This document shows positions 24,019 to 38,197 of a DNA stretch of 64,000 nt, in pieces. The DNA is taken from NCBI RefSeq assembly GCF_001931685.1, contig NZ_MOOY01000005.1, forward strand, positions 131,106-195,105, in the 5' to 3' direction. The notes under the pieces are model-generated. The model saw only the letters and a program-made list of their open reading frames with translations. It was not told where the DNA came from and did not search any database. The DNA comes from Pararhizobium arenae (GTDB lineage Bacteria; Pseudomonadota; Alphaproteobacteria; Rhizobiales; Rhizobiaceae). Positions within the stretch are counted from its first letter, which is position 1; every line of letters starts with the position of its first letter. Both the position numbers and the translations under genes were made by a program.

Positions 24019-25998
24019 TCAATAAATTTCGACGTGAAAACTGACACTTCGCGCGGGTGTGACGCCCGGTCTGCCCGCGTCTTCGCCCAGCAGCAGTTGC
24101 CAGCGCGCGCCATCGTTTGCCGGGAGTTCGGTGCCATGGGGCGCGTGGGATCGGTTGATGGCGATGGCGAGCCGGGTCTGTCTCTCTTGAACCGCATCCT
24201 GCGTTGCGACCAGCATCAGCAGCGTGTCCGTCTGCGGGCTTTCCCAATCGCCTGTCGTCATCGGCGTGCCATTGAAGCGCAGCCATTCGATATCGCCATT
24301 GCCAGTGAAGAATGCGGATTGCCGCAGGGCATCGAAACGCATGCGGATCGCGGAAAGCGCGGCCGTGTGATCGATCAGCTCACCATCGAGAGAATTCCAG
24401 TCGACATAGGTGATGTCGTTGTCCTGACAATAGGCGTTGTTGTTGCCGCGCTGGCTGCGTCCGCCCTCGTCGCCGGCCGTCAGCATGATGGAGCCGCGGG
24501 TGGCGAAGAGGGTGGAGAGCAGGCCCTTCACATCGCGCTTGCGCCAGGCGCGCACTTCCGCATCGTCCGTCTGGCCTTCCGCGCCGTTGTTCCAGGAATA
24601 GTTCTCGTTGTGGCCGTCGCGATTGTCTTCGCCATTCGCCTCGTTGTGCTTCTCGGCGTAGGAAACGAGGTCCATCAGCGTGAAGCCGTCATGGGCGGCG
24701 ATGAAATTGACGCTGCGCGTGTGCGTCAGCCCGTGACTGGAAAAGATGTTGGAGGAGCCCGCGAGCGCGGTCGCCAGCGATCCGACGGTGTACTCGTCGC
24801 CGCGCCAGTGGCGGCGGATATCGTCGCGGGCGCGGTCGTTCCACTCAAGGAAGGGCGGCGGGAAATTGCCGAGCTGGTAGCCGCCCGGTCCGATATCCCA
24901 GGGTTCGGCAATCAGCACACGATCTTTCAGAACCGGATCGGCCAGCATCTCCTGCAGCAGCGCCGCATCCCGGCTGAAGCCGTTCATGTCGCGGCCGAGG
25001 ATAGAGCCGAGATCGAAGCGGAAGCCGTCAATGCCGGCGGAGAGAACGAAATGCCGGAGGCTGTCGAGGATCAGCCGGCGCACGACCGGGTTGTCGCAGG
25101 CAATCGTATTGCCGCAACCGGTATCGTTGATCAGCTCTCCGGGTCGGTCGGTCGCGTGGCGATAGTAGGTGAGATTATCCAGCCCGCGCATCGAGACGGT
25201 CGTGCCCCAGCGGTCACTCTCGCCGGAGTGGTTGAAGACGAGATCGAGGATGACGCCGATGCCTTCCTTGTGGAGTGCACTGACGGTTTCGCGCAATTCC
25301 CTGACGCCACCGGGAACGAGACGTGGATCGAGTGCCATGAACGCGATCGGATTGTAACCCCAGCCGTTAGAGAGCCCGAGCGGCGGCAGGTGACGCTCGT
25401 CGATCCAGGCGGTGATCGGCATGAGCTCCACGGCCGAAACGCCGATGTGTTTCAGATGCGCAATCACGGCCGGATGGGCGAGTGCCGAGACCGTGCCACG
25501 GATCGCCTCCGGCACGTCCGGATGACGCATCGTGAAGGGCTTGACCGCAACCTCATAAACGAGACCGCCCGGCGTGAAGCGCACGGTCTCCGGCTCAAGA
25601 TGATGAGGCCTGGTGACAATGGCGCGCGGCACGAGATCGGTCGTGTCTTCGCCGAACTGGCTGAGGCGGGTATCGTGTCGGAACGGGCGGTCGAGTTCGA
25701 TGGCGTAGGGATCGACCAGCAGCTTGGCGGGATCGAACCAGATGCCTTCATCCGGCGCATAGCGTCCCCGGGCGCGGTAGCCGTAGCGCGTACCGGCGCC
25801 GGCATCGGCATCGGCAACAGTCAGCCGATGGATATCGTCCTCGCCGCGCTGCATCGGCAGCCGGCGCAGTTCGGTCTCGCCGGTGTCGTCGAACAGGCAG
25901 AGTTCGATGCCGCTCGCGGTCGTCGAGTAGACGGAAAAACTCGTGCCATCGGGACCGATGATGGCGCCAAGGGCTGCGGGCGAAGTGTCGTTCGGCAT
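24019..25998 (-). CDS. glgX: glycogen debranching enzyme
   Basis: A 659-residue GH13 enzyme: N-terminal beta-sandwich (GPDGTSFSVYSTTASGIELC), then the catalytic barrel with region I VILDLVFNHSGESD, region II GFRFDLGSILGRD (nucleophile Asp), region III LIAEPWDIGPGGYQLG (acid Glu) and region IV AAHDGFTLMDLVSY. GlgX removes the short limit branches left by glycogen phosphorylase. Last of the seven same-strand genes of the glycogen cluster, about 100 bases beyond the GFA-family gene. Confidence 0.95.
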   Translation of the reverse strand: MPNDTSPAALGAIIGPDGTSFSVYSTTASGIELCLFDDTGETELRRLPMQRGEDDIHRLTVADADAGAGTRYGYRARGRYAPDEGIWFDPAKLLVDPYAIELDRPFRHDTRLSQFGEDTTDLVPRAIVTRPHHLEPETVRFTPGGLVYEVAVKPFTMRHPDVPEAIRGTVSALAHPAVIAHLKHIGVSAVELMPITAWIDERHLPPLGLSNGWGYNPIAFMALDPRLVPGGVRELRETVSALHKEGIGVILDLVFNHSGESDRWGTTVSMRGLDNLTYYRHATDRPGELINDTGCGNTIACDNPVVRRLILDSLRHFVLSAGIDGFRFDLGSILGRDMNGFSRDAALLQEMLADPVLKDRVLIAEPWDIGPGGYQLGNFPPPFLEWNDRARDDIRRHWRGDEYTVGSLATALAGSSNIFSSHGLTHTRSVNFIAAHDGFTLMDLVSYAEKHNEANGEDNRDGHNENYSWNNGAEGQTDDAEVRAWRKRDVKGLLSTLFATRGSIMLTAGDEGGRSQRGNNNAYCQDNDITYVDWNSLDGELIDHTAALSAIRMRFDALRQSAFFTGNGDIEWLRFNGTPMTTGDWESPQTDTLLMLVATQDAVQERQTRLAIAINRSHAPHGTELPANDGARWQLLLGEDAGRPGVTPARSVSFHVEIY

Positions 25999-26097
25999 GG
26001 CAATATCCCGATGAGGCGTGAGGGACGGGGCGTTACGGACTGTGTCCCGGTTCCGGCGTTCAAGGCAAGCGGCTTTCCGTATCCCTTGCAGAGGGGA

Positions 26098-26505
26098 TCA
26101 TTCCGGGTCTTTGTCGAAAACGATGGTGCCGGGCGGCAGTTGCACCCAGCCATGCCGGCGGCAGTCGTAGACGGAGTCGGTCGGAGGCGGAAAATCCGGA
26201 TCGGCGAAAGCACCCACGGCGACGCCGACGGATGTCTCCTCATATCCCTCCTCCGTATGGAAAAGGTTGGTGCCGCAGACCGGGCAGAAGCGGAATGTAA
26301 AGCGCCCGCCCTGATCGCCAAGGCGGAGAAATTCGGTCGTCTTGCCACGCACGACATAAGGTGCCTTGAAGGCAGCGAGCGCGGCAAAGACGCTGCCGGT
26401 TCGTTGCTGGCAGGCAAGGCAGTGGCAAACCCCGACGCCCAGAGGTTCGCCGCTGACCTCGATGCTCAGCTGCCCGCAAACGCATGAGGCGATCCGTGTG
26501 ACCAT
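26098..26505 (-). CDS. GFA-family zinc protein (glutathione-dependent formaldehyde-activating type)
   Basis: A 135-residue single-domain protein with the zinc-binding cysteine pattern of the GFA family: CVCG near the start, CHCLACQQRTGS, and CPVCGTNLF. AAGGAGG precedes ATG 26505. The namesake activity, S-hydroxymethylglutathione formation, is not established for most members, so the function is open. It is wedged between pgm (25 bases upstream) and glgX on the same strand and is likely co-transcribed, though it has no obvious glycogen role. Confidence 0.85.
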   Translation of the reverse strand: MVTRIASCVCGQLSIEVSGEPLGVGVCHCLACQQRTGSVFAALAAFKAPYVVRGKTTEFLRLGDQGGRFTFRFCPVCGTNLFHTEEGYEETSVGVAVGAFADPDFPPPTDSVYDCRRHGWVQLPPGTIVFDKDPE

Positions 26506-26530
26506 GCTTCGCCTCCTTGAGCTTTTTGCC

Positions 26531-29603
<3,073 letters not shown>

Positions 29604-29605
29604 CG

Positions 29606-30865
29606 CTACATGCCCAGCTTGTCGATCATTGCCTGCGTGATCAGGCATATGCCGCCTTCGGAACGGCGGAAGCGTTTGGCGTCGAACTCGGGGTCGTCAC
29701 CCACGACCAAGCCCTCCGGAATGACGACGCGGGCATCGATGACGACGTTCTTGAGCTGGGCATGGCGGCCAATGCGTACGTTCGGCAGGATGACGGCATT
29801 TTCCAGCCGCGAGAAGGAGTTCACGCGAACGCCGGTAAACAGCATGCTTCTGTTGAGCGACGCACCGGAAATGATGCAGTCGCCTGAGACCAGCGAGGAC
29901 GTCGCCGAGCCGCGCCGGTTTTCGTCGTCATGAACGAATTTTGCCGGCGGCTTGATTTCGGCAAACGTCCAGATGGGCCAGGTGCTGTCGTAGATGTCGA
30001 GTTCCGGCGTCACATGCGTCAGGTCGATGTTGGCCTGCCAGTAGGCATCGATCGTTCCAACGTCGCGCCAGTAGGCTTCGCGTTCGAAATCGGAGCGCAC
30101 GCAGGATTCGCTGAACCGGTGCGCGACGGCTTTGCCGTTCTGGACGATGTAGGGAATGATGTCCTTGCCGAAATCGCGGCTGGAGGATGGGTCGGCGGCA
30201 TCGCGGCGCAGCAGGTCCATCAGGAACTTGGTGTGGAACACGTAGATGCCCATCGACGCAAGCGCCATGGTCGGATTGCCGGGAATACCCGGCGGATCGG
30301 CGGGTTTCTCGACGAACGCAATGATCTGGTCCTTGTCGTCGACATGCATGACGCCGAAGCCGGTGGCTTCCATGCGGGGCACTTCGAGGCAGCCGATGGT
30401 GACGTCAGCGCCGGAATCGACGTGCTGCTGCAGCATCAATTCATAGTCCATCTTGTAGATATGGTCGCCTGCAAGGATCACCATGTACTCGACGCCATGA
30501 TCCTCGATAATGTCGATGTTCTGGTAGACGGCGTCGGCCGTGCCTTCATACCACTGCGTTTCCGAAACGCGCTGGGAGGCCGGCAAAACGTCGAAACTCT
30601 CGTTTCGTTCGGGGCGCAGGAAGTTCCAGCCGCGCTGCAGATGACGGATCAGCGAGTGCGCTTTGTACTGCGTCGCCACACCGATGCGGCGGATACCCGA
30701 ATTGAGCGCGTTGGAGAGCGCGAAATCGATGATGCGCGCCTTGCCGCCGAAATAGACGGCGGGCTTTGCGCGCCGGTCGGTCAGTTCCTTCAGGCGGCTT
30801 CCCCGGCCCCCTGCGAGAACATAGGCCATGGCATCACGGGCAAGCGGCTGCGATCTTTTTTCCAT
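29606..30865 (-). CDS. glgC: glucose-1-phosphate adenylyltransferase
   Basis: A 419-residue ADP-glucose pyrophosphorylase. Motifs: [20 protein letters not shown] near the N-terminus, GTADAVYQN, catalytic Asp in [21 protein letters not shown], and a C-terminal left-handed beta-helix ([20 protein letters not shown]). It makes the committed precursor of glycogen and is allosterically controlled in agrobacteria by fructose-6-P and pyruvate. A strong SD (GGGAGGAAACC) precedes ATG 30865, and the 99-base gap from glgB could hold an internal promoter. Confidence 0.97.
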   Translation of the reverse strand: MEKRSQPLARDAMAYVLAGGRGSRLKELTDRRAKPAVYFGGKARIIDFALSNALNSGIRRIGVATQYKAHSLIRHLQRGWNFLRPERNESFDVLPASQRVSETQWYEGTADAVYQNIDIIEDHGVEYMVILAGDHIYKMDYELMLQQHVDSGADVTIGCLEVPRMEATGFGVMHVDDKDQIIAFVEKPADPPGIPGNPTMALASMGIYVFHTKFLMDLLRRDAADPSSSRDFGKDIIPYIVQNGKAVAHRFSESCVRSDFEREAYWRDVGTIDAYWQANIDLTHVTPELDIYDSTWPIWTFAEIKPPAKFVHDDENRRGSATSSLVSGDCIISGASLNRSMLFTGVRVNSFSRLENAVILPNVRIGRHAQLKNVVIDARVVIPEGLVVGDDPEFDAKRFRRSEGGICLITQAMIDKLGM

Positions 30866-30964
30866 TGGTTTCCTCCCGAAAATTATCCCCGAGCGCTGGC
30901 CCCTTGGGTCGGGCCATTGCTCTATTATTGCTCTTCTTCAAATCCCGCCCGGATCGGGTGGGTG

Positions 30965-33159
<2,195 letters not shown>

Positions 33160-33163
<4 letters not shown>

Positions 33164-35625
33164 CCGGCTCTCCAAATTTCCCCGGCATACTGCCGGATTG
33201 TGCGGTCGGAGGAGAACCATCCCATCCGTGCCGTGTTGCGGACCGTCTTCGAATACCAGCTGCCGGTATCCGTCCACAGCGTATCGATTTCGCGCTGGGC
33301 TTTGGCATAGGCATCGAAATCGGCGGCGACCATAAACCAGTCGTGGTTATAGATGCCGTCGATCAGGCCGGTGAAGCGATTGCGATCGTCGGGCGAGAAC
33401 ACGCCGGAGGCGATTGCCTGCAGCGCCTGCGCAAGCTCGCGCGACTGCTCGATGATGGCGCGTGGGTTGTGGCCTTCCGCGCGCACCTTGGTCACTTCTT
33501 CTGCCGTCATTCCGAAAATCTTGATGTTCTCTTCCCCGACCCAATCGCGCATCTCGACGTTTGCGCCGTCGAGCGTGCCGATCGTCAATGCACCGTTCAA
33601 CGCAAACTTCATGTTCCCGGTTCCCGAGGCTTCCATGCCGGCGGTCGAAATCTGCTCGGAAAGGTCGGCGGCGGGGACTATGATTTCGGCCAGCGAGACG
33701 TTGTAGTTCGGAACGAACACCACCTTCAGCAGGCCCCGCACGGCCGGGTCGTTGTTGATGACCTTGGCGACGTCGTTGGCGAGTTTGATGATCAGCTTGG
33801 CATTGTGATAGCTCGGCGCCGCCTTGCCGGCGAAGAGCTTTACGCGCGGCACCCAGTCCCGTTCCGGTTGCGACCGGATCTGGTCGTACAGGGCCACGGC
33901 CTCAATGATATTGAGCAGCTGGCGCTTGTATTCGTGAATGCGCTTGATCTGGATGTCGAACATTGCCGACGGATCGAGGCGGATACCCATGCGGGACTGC
34001 ACGAGCTGAGCCAGCTTCACCTTGTTGCTGCGCTTGATGGCGGCGAATTTCTCCTGGAAATCCTTGTTGTCGGCATAAGGATCGAGCGCCTGCAGCGCTT
34101 CGGCATTGTCCATGAACTCGTCGCCGATGGATTCGCGGATCAGGTTGAACAGGTCCGGGTTGCACTGCATCAGCCAGCGGCGTGGGGTGATGCCGTTGGT
34201 CTTGTTGTTGATGCGCGTCGGGTAGAGCTTGTGGAGGTCGGCGAACACCGTCTCCTTCATCAGCTCGGTATGAAGAGCCGAAACGCCGTTGATCGAGTGC
34301 GAGCCGACAAAGGCGAGGTTGCCCATGCGCACCCGCCGTTCGCCGCTTTCGTCGATCAGCGATATGCTGCGCACTTCCGCGTCGTTCAGACCCTTTTCCT
34401 TGCGGGCTTCGCGCAGGATCTTGGCGTTGATCGCATAGACGATCTGCATGTGGCGTGGCAGCAGCCGTTCGAAGAGCGGCACCGGCCAGGTTTCCAGCGC
34501 TTCCGGCAAAAGCGTGTGGTTGGTATAGGCAAAGGTGTGGCGGGTGATGTCCCACGCGGTTTCGAAATCAAGGCCGTGGATATCCGTCAACAGGCGAACA
34601 AGCTCGGAAACCGAAACAGCGGGATGGGTGTCGTTCAGTTGGATCGCCACCTTGTCTGGAAGCGAGGTGAAATCCGGGTATTGCTGCAGGTGGCGCCGCA
34701 GGATGTCCTGAAGCGAGGCGGACGAGAAGAAGAATTCCTGGCGCAGGCGCAATTCCTGTCCGGCAGGCGTGGCATCGGCCGGGTAAAGCACACGGGCAAG
34801 GCTCTCCGCTTTGTTGCTTTCGCGCAGAGCGCCGATGTGGTCGCCGGCGTTGAAGGCATCGAGCAGGATCGGATCGATCGGATAGGCCGTCCACAGGCGC
34901 AGGGTGTTGGTGCGCTTGCCGCGCCATCCGACAACGGGAGTGTCGCAGGCGGTCGCGATCACGCGGTCGGCCGGCTTCCAGACGTAGCGGGTGACTTCCT
35001 CGTCGATATTGACGGTTTCCACCGAGCCGCCGAAGCCGATTTCATAAGAGCTTTCGCGGCGCTCGAACTCCCACGGATTGCCGTGGGCGAGCCAGGTTTC
35101 CGGCAGTTCCACCTGCCAGCCATCCGCCATCTGCTGGCGGAAAAGCCCGTGTACGTAACGGATGCCGTAGCCATAGGCCGGGATATCGACGGTTGCCATC
35201 GATTCCATGAAACAGGCGGCGAGACGACCGAGGCCGCCGTTACCAAGCGCCGCATCCGGCTCAAGCCCGGCGATGACATTGATATCGACGCCGAAGGAGG
35301 CGAGCGCGTCGCGCAGTTCTTCCATCAGGCCGATATTGGTAACCGCGTCGCGCATCAGGCGGCCGATCAGAAATTCCAGCGATAGATAATAGACGCGCTT
35401 GGCGTTGGTCGCATAAACCTGCCGGGTCGATTCCATCCAGTTGTCGGTAATCCGGTCACGAATGACGAGGATTGCCGCTGTCAGCCAGTCGTGCGGCTTG
35501 GCGACTTTCGGGTCCTTGCCGATGCGGTAGGTCAGGCGTTCGATGATTTCATTGGCGAGAATGCCGGGATTGGAAGCTCGGGGTGCGGCGTGGGGGATTG
35601 CCTCATTGACCGTACGGTTCACCAT
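33160..35625 (-). CDS. glgP: glycogen phosphorylase
   Basis: An 821-residue GT35 enzyme, first in the cluster. Motifs: YLSLEFLIGR, DAALGNGGLGRLAACFMES, KVAIQLNDTHPA, and the pyridoxal phosphate site EASGTGNMKFALNGALTIGT in which the lysine carries the cofactor. It releases glucose-1-P from glycogen ends. ATG 35625 (MVNRTVNEA) is chosen by homology; AAGGA lies about 12 bases upstream and the SD is weak. Degradation and synthesis genes thus share one transcript. Confidence 0.96.
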
Positions 35626-35807
35626 GAAGAGATTGATCCTTCTCTGTGGTGTTTCGGGAAACCGGAGGCGAACGCCCACGGAGCATATGAGCAATTTATG
35701 CACCGATGCGAAGCGCTTGCAATAAATGTTTTCAAGGGGATGAAATTTCTACCGCGATCACTTTCGAAGGCGGTATGGAGGCCTGTCCGTTAGCCGTATC
35801 GCCAATG

Positions 35808-35836
35808 AAAAACCGCCCCGGAAGGTCGGAGCGGTT
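35808..35836 (-). terminator. rho-independent terminator of the VWA pilus-type gene
   Basis: On the minus strand AACCGC-T-CCG / CGG-G-GCGGTT (one mismatch) with a short loop is followed by TTTTT, 28 bases after the stop of the TadG-like gene and upstream of glgP. Confidence 0.7.
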
Positions 35837-35863
35837 CGCGATCTGAGATCTTTTTTTTGGCGA

Positions 35864-37084
35864 TTACTGAGTCAGGCGAACCATCTGCTGGGAGGCCTTT
35901 TCGCCGATATATTTGAAAGCTTCGGTGAGTTCAGCGGCATTTTCTGCGGCAAAGTAATGATCCGACGAAGATGCACAGTATGTCAGAAGCTTCTTGCCGC
36001 GGCTCGGCGCCATGAAAGCCACGCTGTAGACCTGAATGCCTGCCGCTTTTGCCTCATCGCAGGATTTTTTCGTGGCATTGTCGGACTGGTCGCCGGAGCT
36101 GCTCGTGGACTTGTTGTTGTAATAGTTGTTTTCGCCGTCGGTCATGAAGACGATGTATTTGGTCGGCACCTGGCCATTCTTGTTCTTGTGCTTGGCCTCT
36201 TCGCTGGAAGACGACGTGAGCGTGTAAGCCTTTGCGAAAGCGCCACTGGAATCTGTGCTTCCGCTTGCCGGCAGAGCGTTCACATAGCTCAGGACACTGC
36301 TGACACCCCAGTCAAGGGGAAGCGGCGACATCATCTTGGAGCTATAGGAAACGGCGCCCGTGCGCACCAGCGTACCGGTCGGGTCGGCGGTGTGTAGTTG
36401 CGTCAGCAGATCGGCGGTCGCCAGCTTCAGGGCGGCGATCTTGGACAGGTAATTGTAGGTCGTGCAGGTCTTCTTGCCGCAAGTGTAGGTACTGCTCGGA
36501 TTGCTCGGGTCGAGGGTCGAGGTCATGCTCGCCATCGAGCCGGACTGGTCCAGAACCAGATACATGGAGAGCGCGTTCTTTGCTTCCGTCGAGGCTTCGC
36601 TCTTGCTGTGGGAACTCACGGCGGCCGTCTTCTGGCCGATGATCTGCGTGAGCGGGTTGAGCCCGACGGAAAACTTGGTCGTGACGTCGACGGAGAAGCT
36701 CTTGCTGTTGCCGAGCCCTGCGGTCTCCTTGATGTCGACAACGGTGTTCGCCGCGAAGTCTTCCGCCAGTGCCTTGGCTTCTTCTTCGCTCATGCCCGAC
36801 GACTGCCAGTTGTACATCTGGGCCTTCAGGTAATTGGCAGCGAGAAGCTTGGCATCCGCTATCGACATCTCCTTGTTGACCAGGGCGGACGATGCGGCAA
36901 GGGCCGCCGAGTCCGTCGCATCCTGCAGGTGGTTCTTGGCCATGATCAGATTGGTTGCGTCGACGGCGACGCCACCCGTGGCAAGAATGATCGGCAAGGC
37001 GATGGCCGCCATGATGCCAAAATTGCCCTTGCGGTCTGCAAGTACGCGACGCCCGGTCGCTTTGATCTTCGATTGCTTCAACAT
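35864..37084 (-). CDS. TadG-like pilus assembly protein with von Willebrand domain
   Basis: A 406-residue protein. Residues 1-66 (RKGNFGIMAAIALPIILATG followed by an Asp- and Ala-rich helix) are the TadE/TadG-type N-terminal anchor. From about residue 172 a von Willebrand A domain begins with the metal-site motif DQSGSM (179-184), plus IVFMTDGENNYYNN. It contains Cys pairs (CGKKTC) that may form a disulfide. Such proteins act in Flp/tight-adherence pilus export or as surface adhesins. No tad/cpa genes are in the window, so it is an orphan copy. ATG 37084 is preferred over GTG 37093 by SD spacing. Confidence 0.85.
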   Translation of the reverse strand: MLKQSKIKATGRRVLADRKGNFGIMAAIALPIILATGGVAVDATNLIMAKNHLQDATDSAALAASSALVNKEMSIADAKLLAANYLKAQMYNWQSSGMSEEEAKALAEDFAANTVVDIKETAGLGNSKSFSVDVTTKFSVGLNPLTQIIGQKTAAVSSHSKSEASTEAKNALSMYLVLDQSGSMASMTSTLDPSNPSSTYTCGKKTCTTYNYLSKIAALKLATADLLTQLHTADPTGTLVRTGAVSYSSKMMSPLPLDWGVSSVLSYVNALPASGSTDSSGAFAKAYTLTSSSSEEAKHKNKNGQVPTKYIVFMTDGENNYYNNKSTSSSGDQSDNATKKSCDEAKAAGIQVYSVAFMAPSRGKKLLTYCASSSDHYFAAENAAELTEAFKYIGEKASQQMVRLTQ

Positions 37085-37257
37085 CACGTCCACCCACGGA
37101 AATCATTGCCGATGGGCGGACACTAACAGGCGAAACTTACGGTCTCGTTTTCGACTTTGCTAAAATTTTAGACTGTTGTCCGCAGGCCCCGGAAAAGCTT
37201 GCCTTTCAACCGGATGCACCTGTCTGAAAACGGGACGGCGCGCTGTATCATTTTCGG

Positions 37258-38136
37258 TCAGACGACCGGCAGCACGTCGACGGCCTGTTCCGTTTCATGG
37301 GATCCGTAGCTTTTCAGGACGCCGATCACCGGTGCAACATCGCTGTAGTCGCGACCATGCCCGACGACGATATGATCAGCGCCGGCAAAAATATTGTTTG
37401 TCGGGTCGAGTTCCATCCATCCGTCCGCGCGTCCGCACCAGAAGCGGACCCAGGCATGCATCGCGTCGGCCCCTTCGAGGCGCTCCTTTCCCGGCGGCGG
37501 GATGGTGCGCAGGAAACCGCTGACATAGCCGGCGGGGATGCCGAGGCTGCGCAACGCGGTGATCATCACATGGGCGAAATCCTGGCAGACGCCGCGCTTC
37601 AGCCTGAAGGCCTCCTTCGGCGGCGTATCGACCGTGGTCGCCTTGGCGTCGTAGGTGAAGTCCCGGTGGATACGCTCGCAGATCGCCCGGGCGATCTGGC
37701 GGATCGTCATGTCGGGCTTGACGATCGACGCCGCATAGGCGGCAATCGACGGGTCGTCCGGAAGCAGCGGGCTCTGGCCCAGGAAATGGTGCGGAGAATC
37801 GGGAGCAATCGACCAGACATTGACGATCTCGGGCGGGAAATCGGCAAGTTTCGGGGAGAAATCCGCGGTCATGGGCTGCGGATCGAGCTGGACGCGGGCC
37901 TGCATGCGAATGACCAGCTTGTCGTGGGCGGAGCGAAAAGTGATCGACGTCGTCGGGTTGGCAAAGAAGTCGATGTTGTCGCTGCGCTCTTCGGGGTTCG
38001 GCGCGAAGCTCACGGAACCGGCTATGAGCCGCTGACGATCCGGCAGCGAAACCGGCAGTACCCTTACGACGTGACGCCCGCCCGAGGCCGGCACTTCATA
38101 GGCGTAGGTGATCTTGAGATTGATATCGTAGAGCAT
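37258..38136 (-). CDS. transglutaminase-like protein of the ATP-grasp/alpha-E cluster
   Basis: A 292-residue protein with an N-terminal Bact_transglu_N-type beta domain (about 1-90) and a papain-like transglutaminase core: Cys in LKRGVCQDFAHVMI, His in DAMHAWVRFW, Asp in ELDPTNN. No signal peptide. Bacterial members of this clan are more often amide-bond hydrolases or transferases than cross-linkers. Last of three same-strand genes; it follows the ATP-grasp/alpha-E gene after 61 bases. Confidence 0.88.
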   Translation of the reverse strand: MLYDINLKITYAYEVPASGGRHVVRVLPVSLPDRQRLIAGSVSFAPNPEERSDNIDFFANPTTSITFRSAHDKLVIRMQARVQLDPQPMTADFSPKLADFPPEIVNVWSIAPDSPHHFLGQSPLLPDDPSIAAYAASIVKPDMTIRQIARAICERIHRDFTYDAKATTVDTPPKEAFRLKRGVCQDFAHVMITALRSLGIPAGYVSGFLRTIPPPGKERLEGADAMHAWVRFWCGRADGWMELDPTNNIFAGADHIVVGHGRDYSDVAPVIGVLKSYGSHETEQAVDVLPVV

Positions 38137-38197
38137 GGGCGCCTTGAGGCTCTTTCGAGGTTTGTCCGTAACCCGCAGCGGACAAGCCTGGATATGA

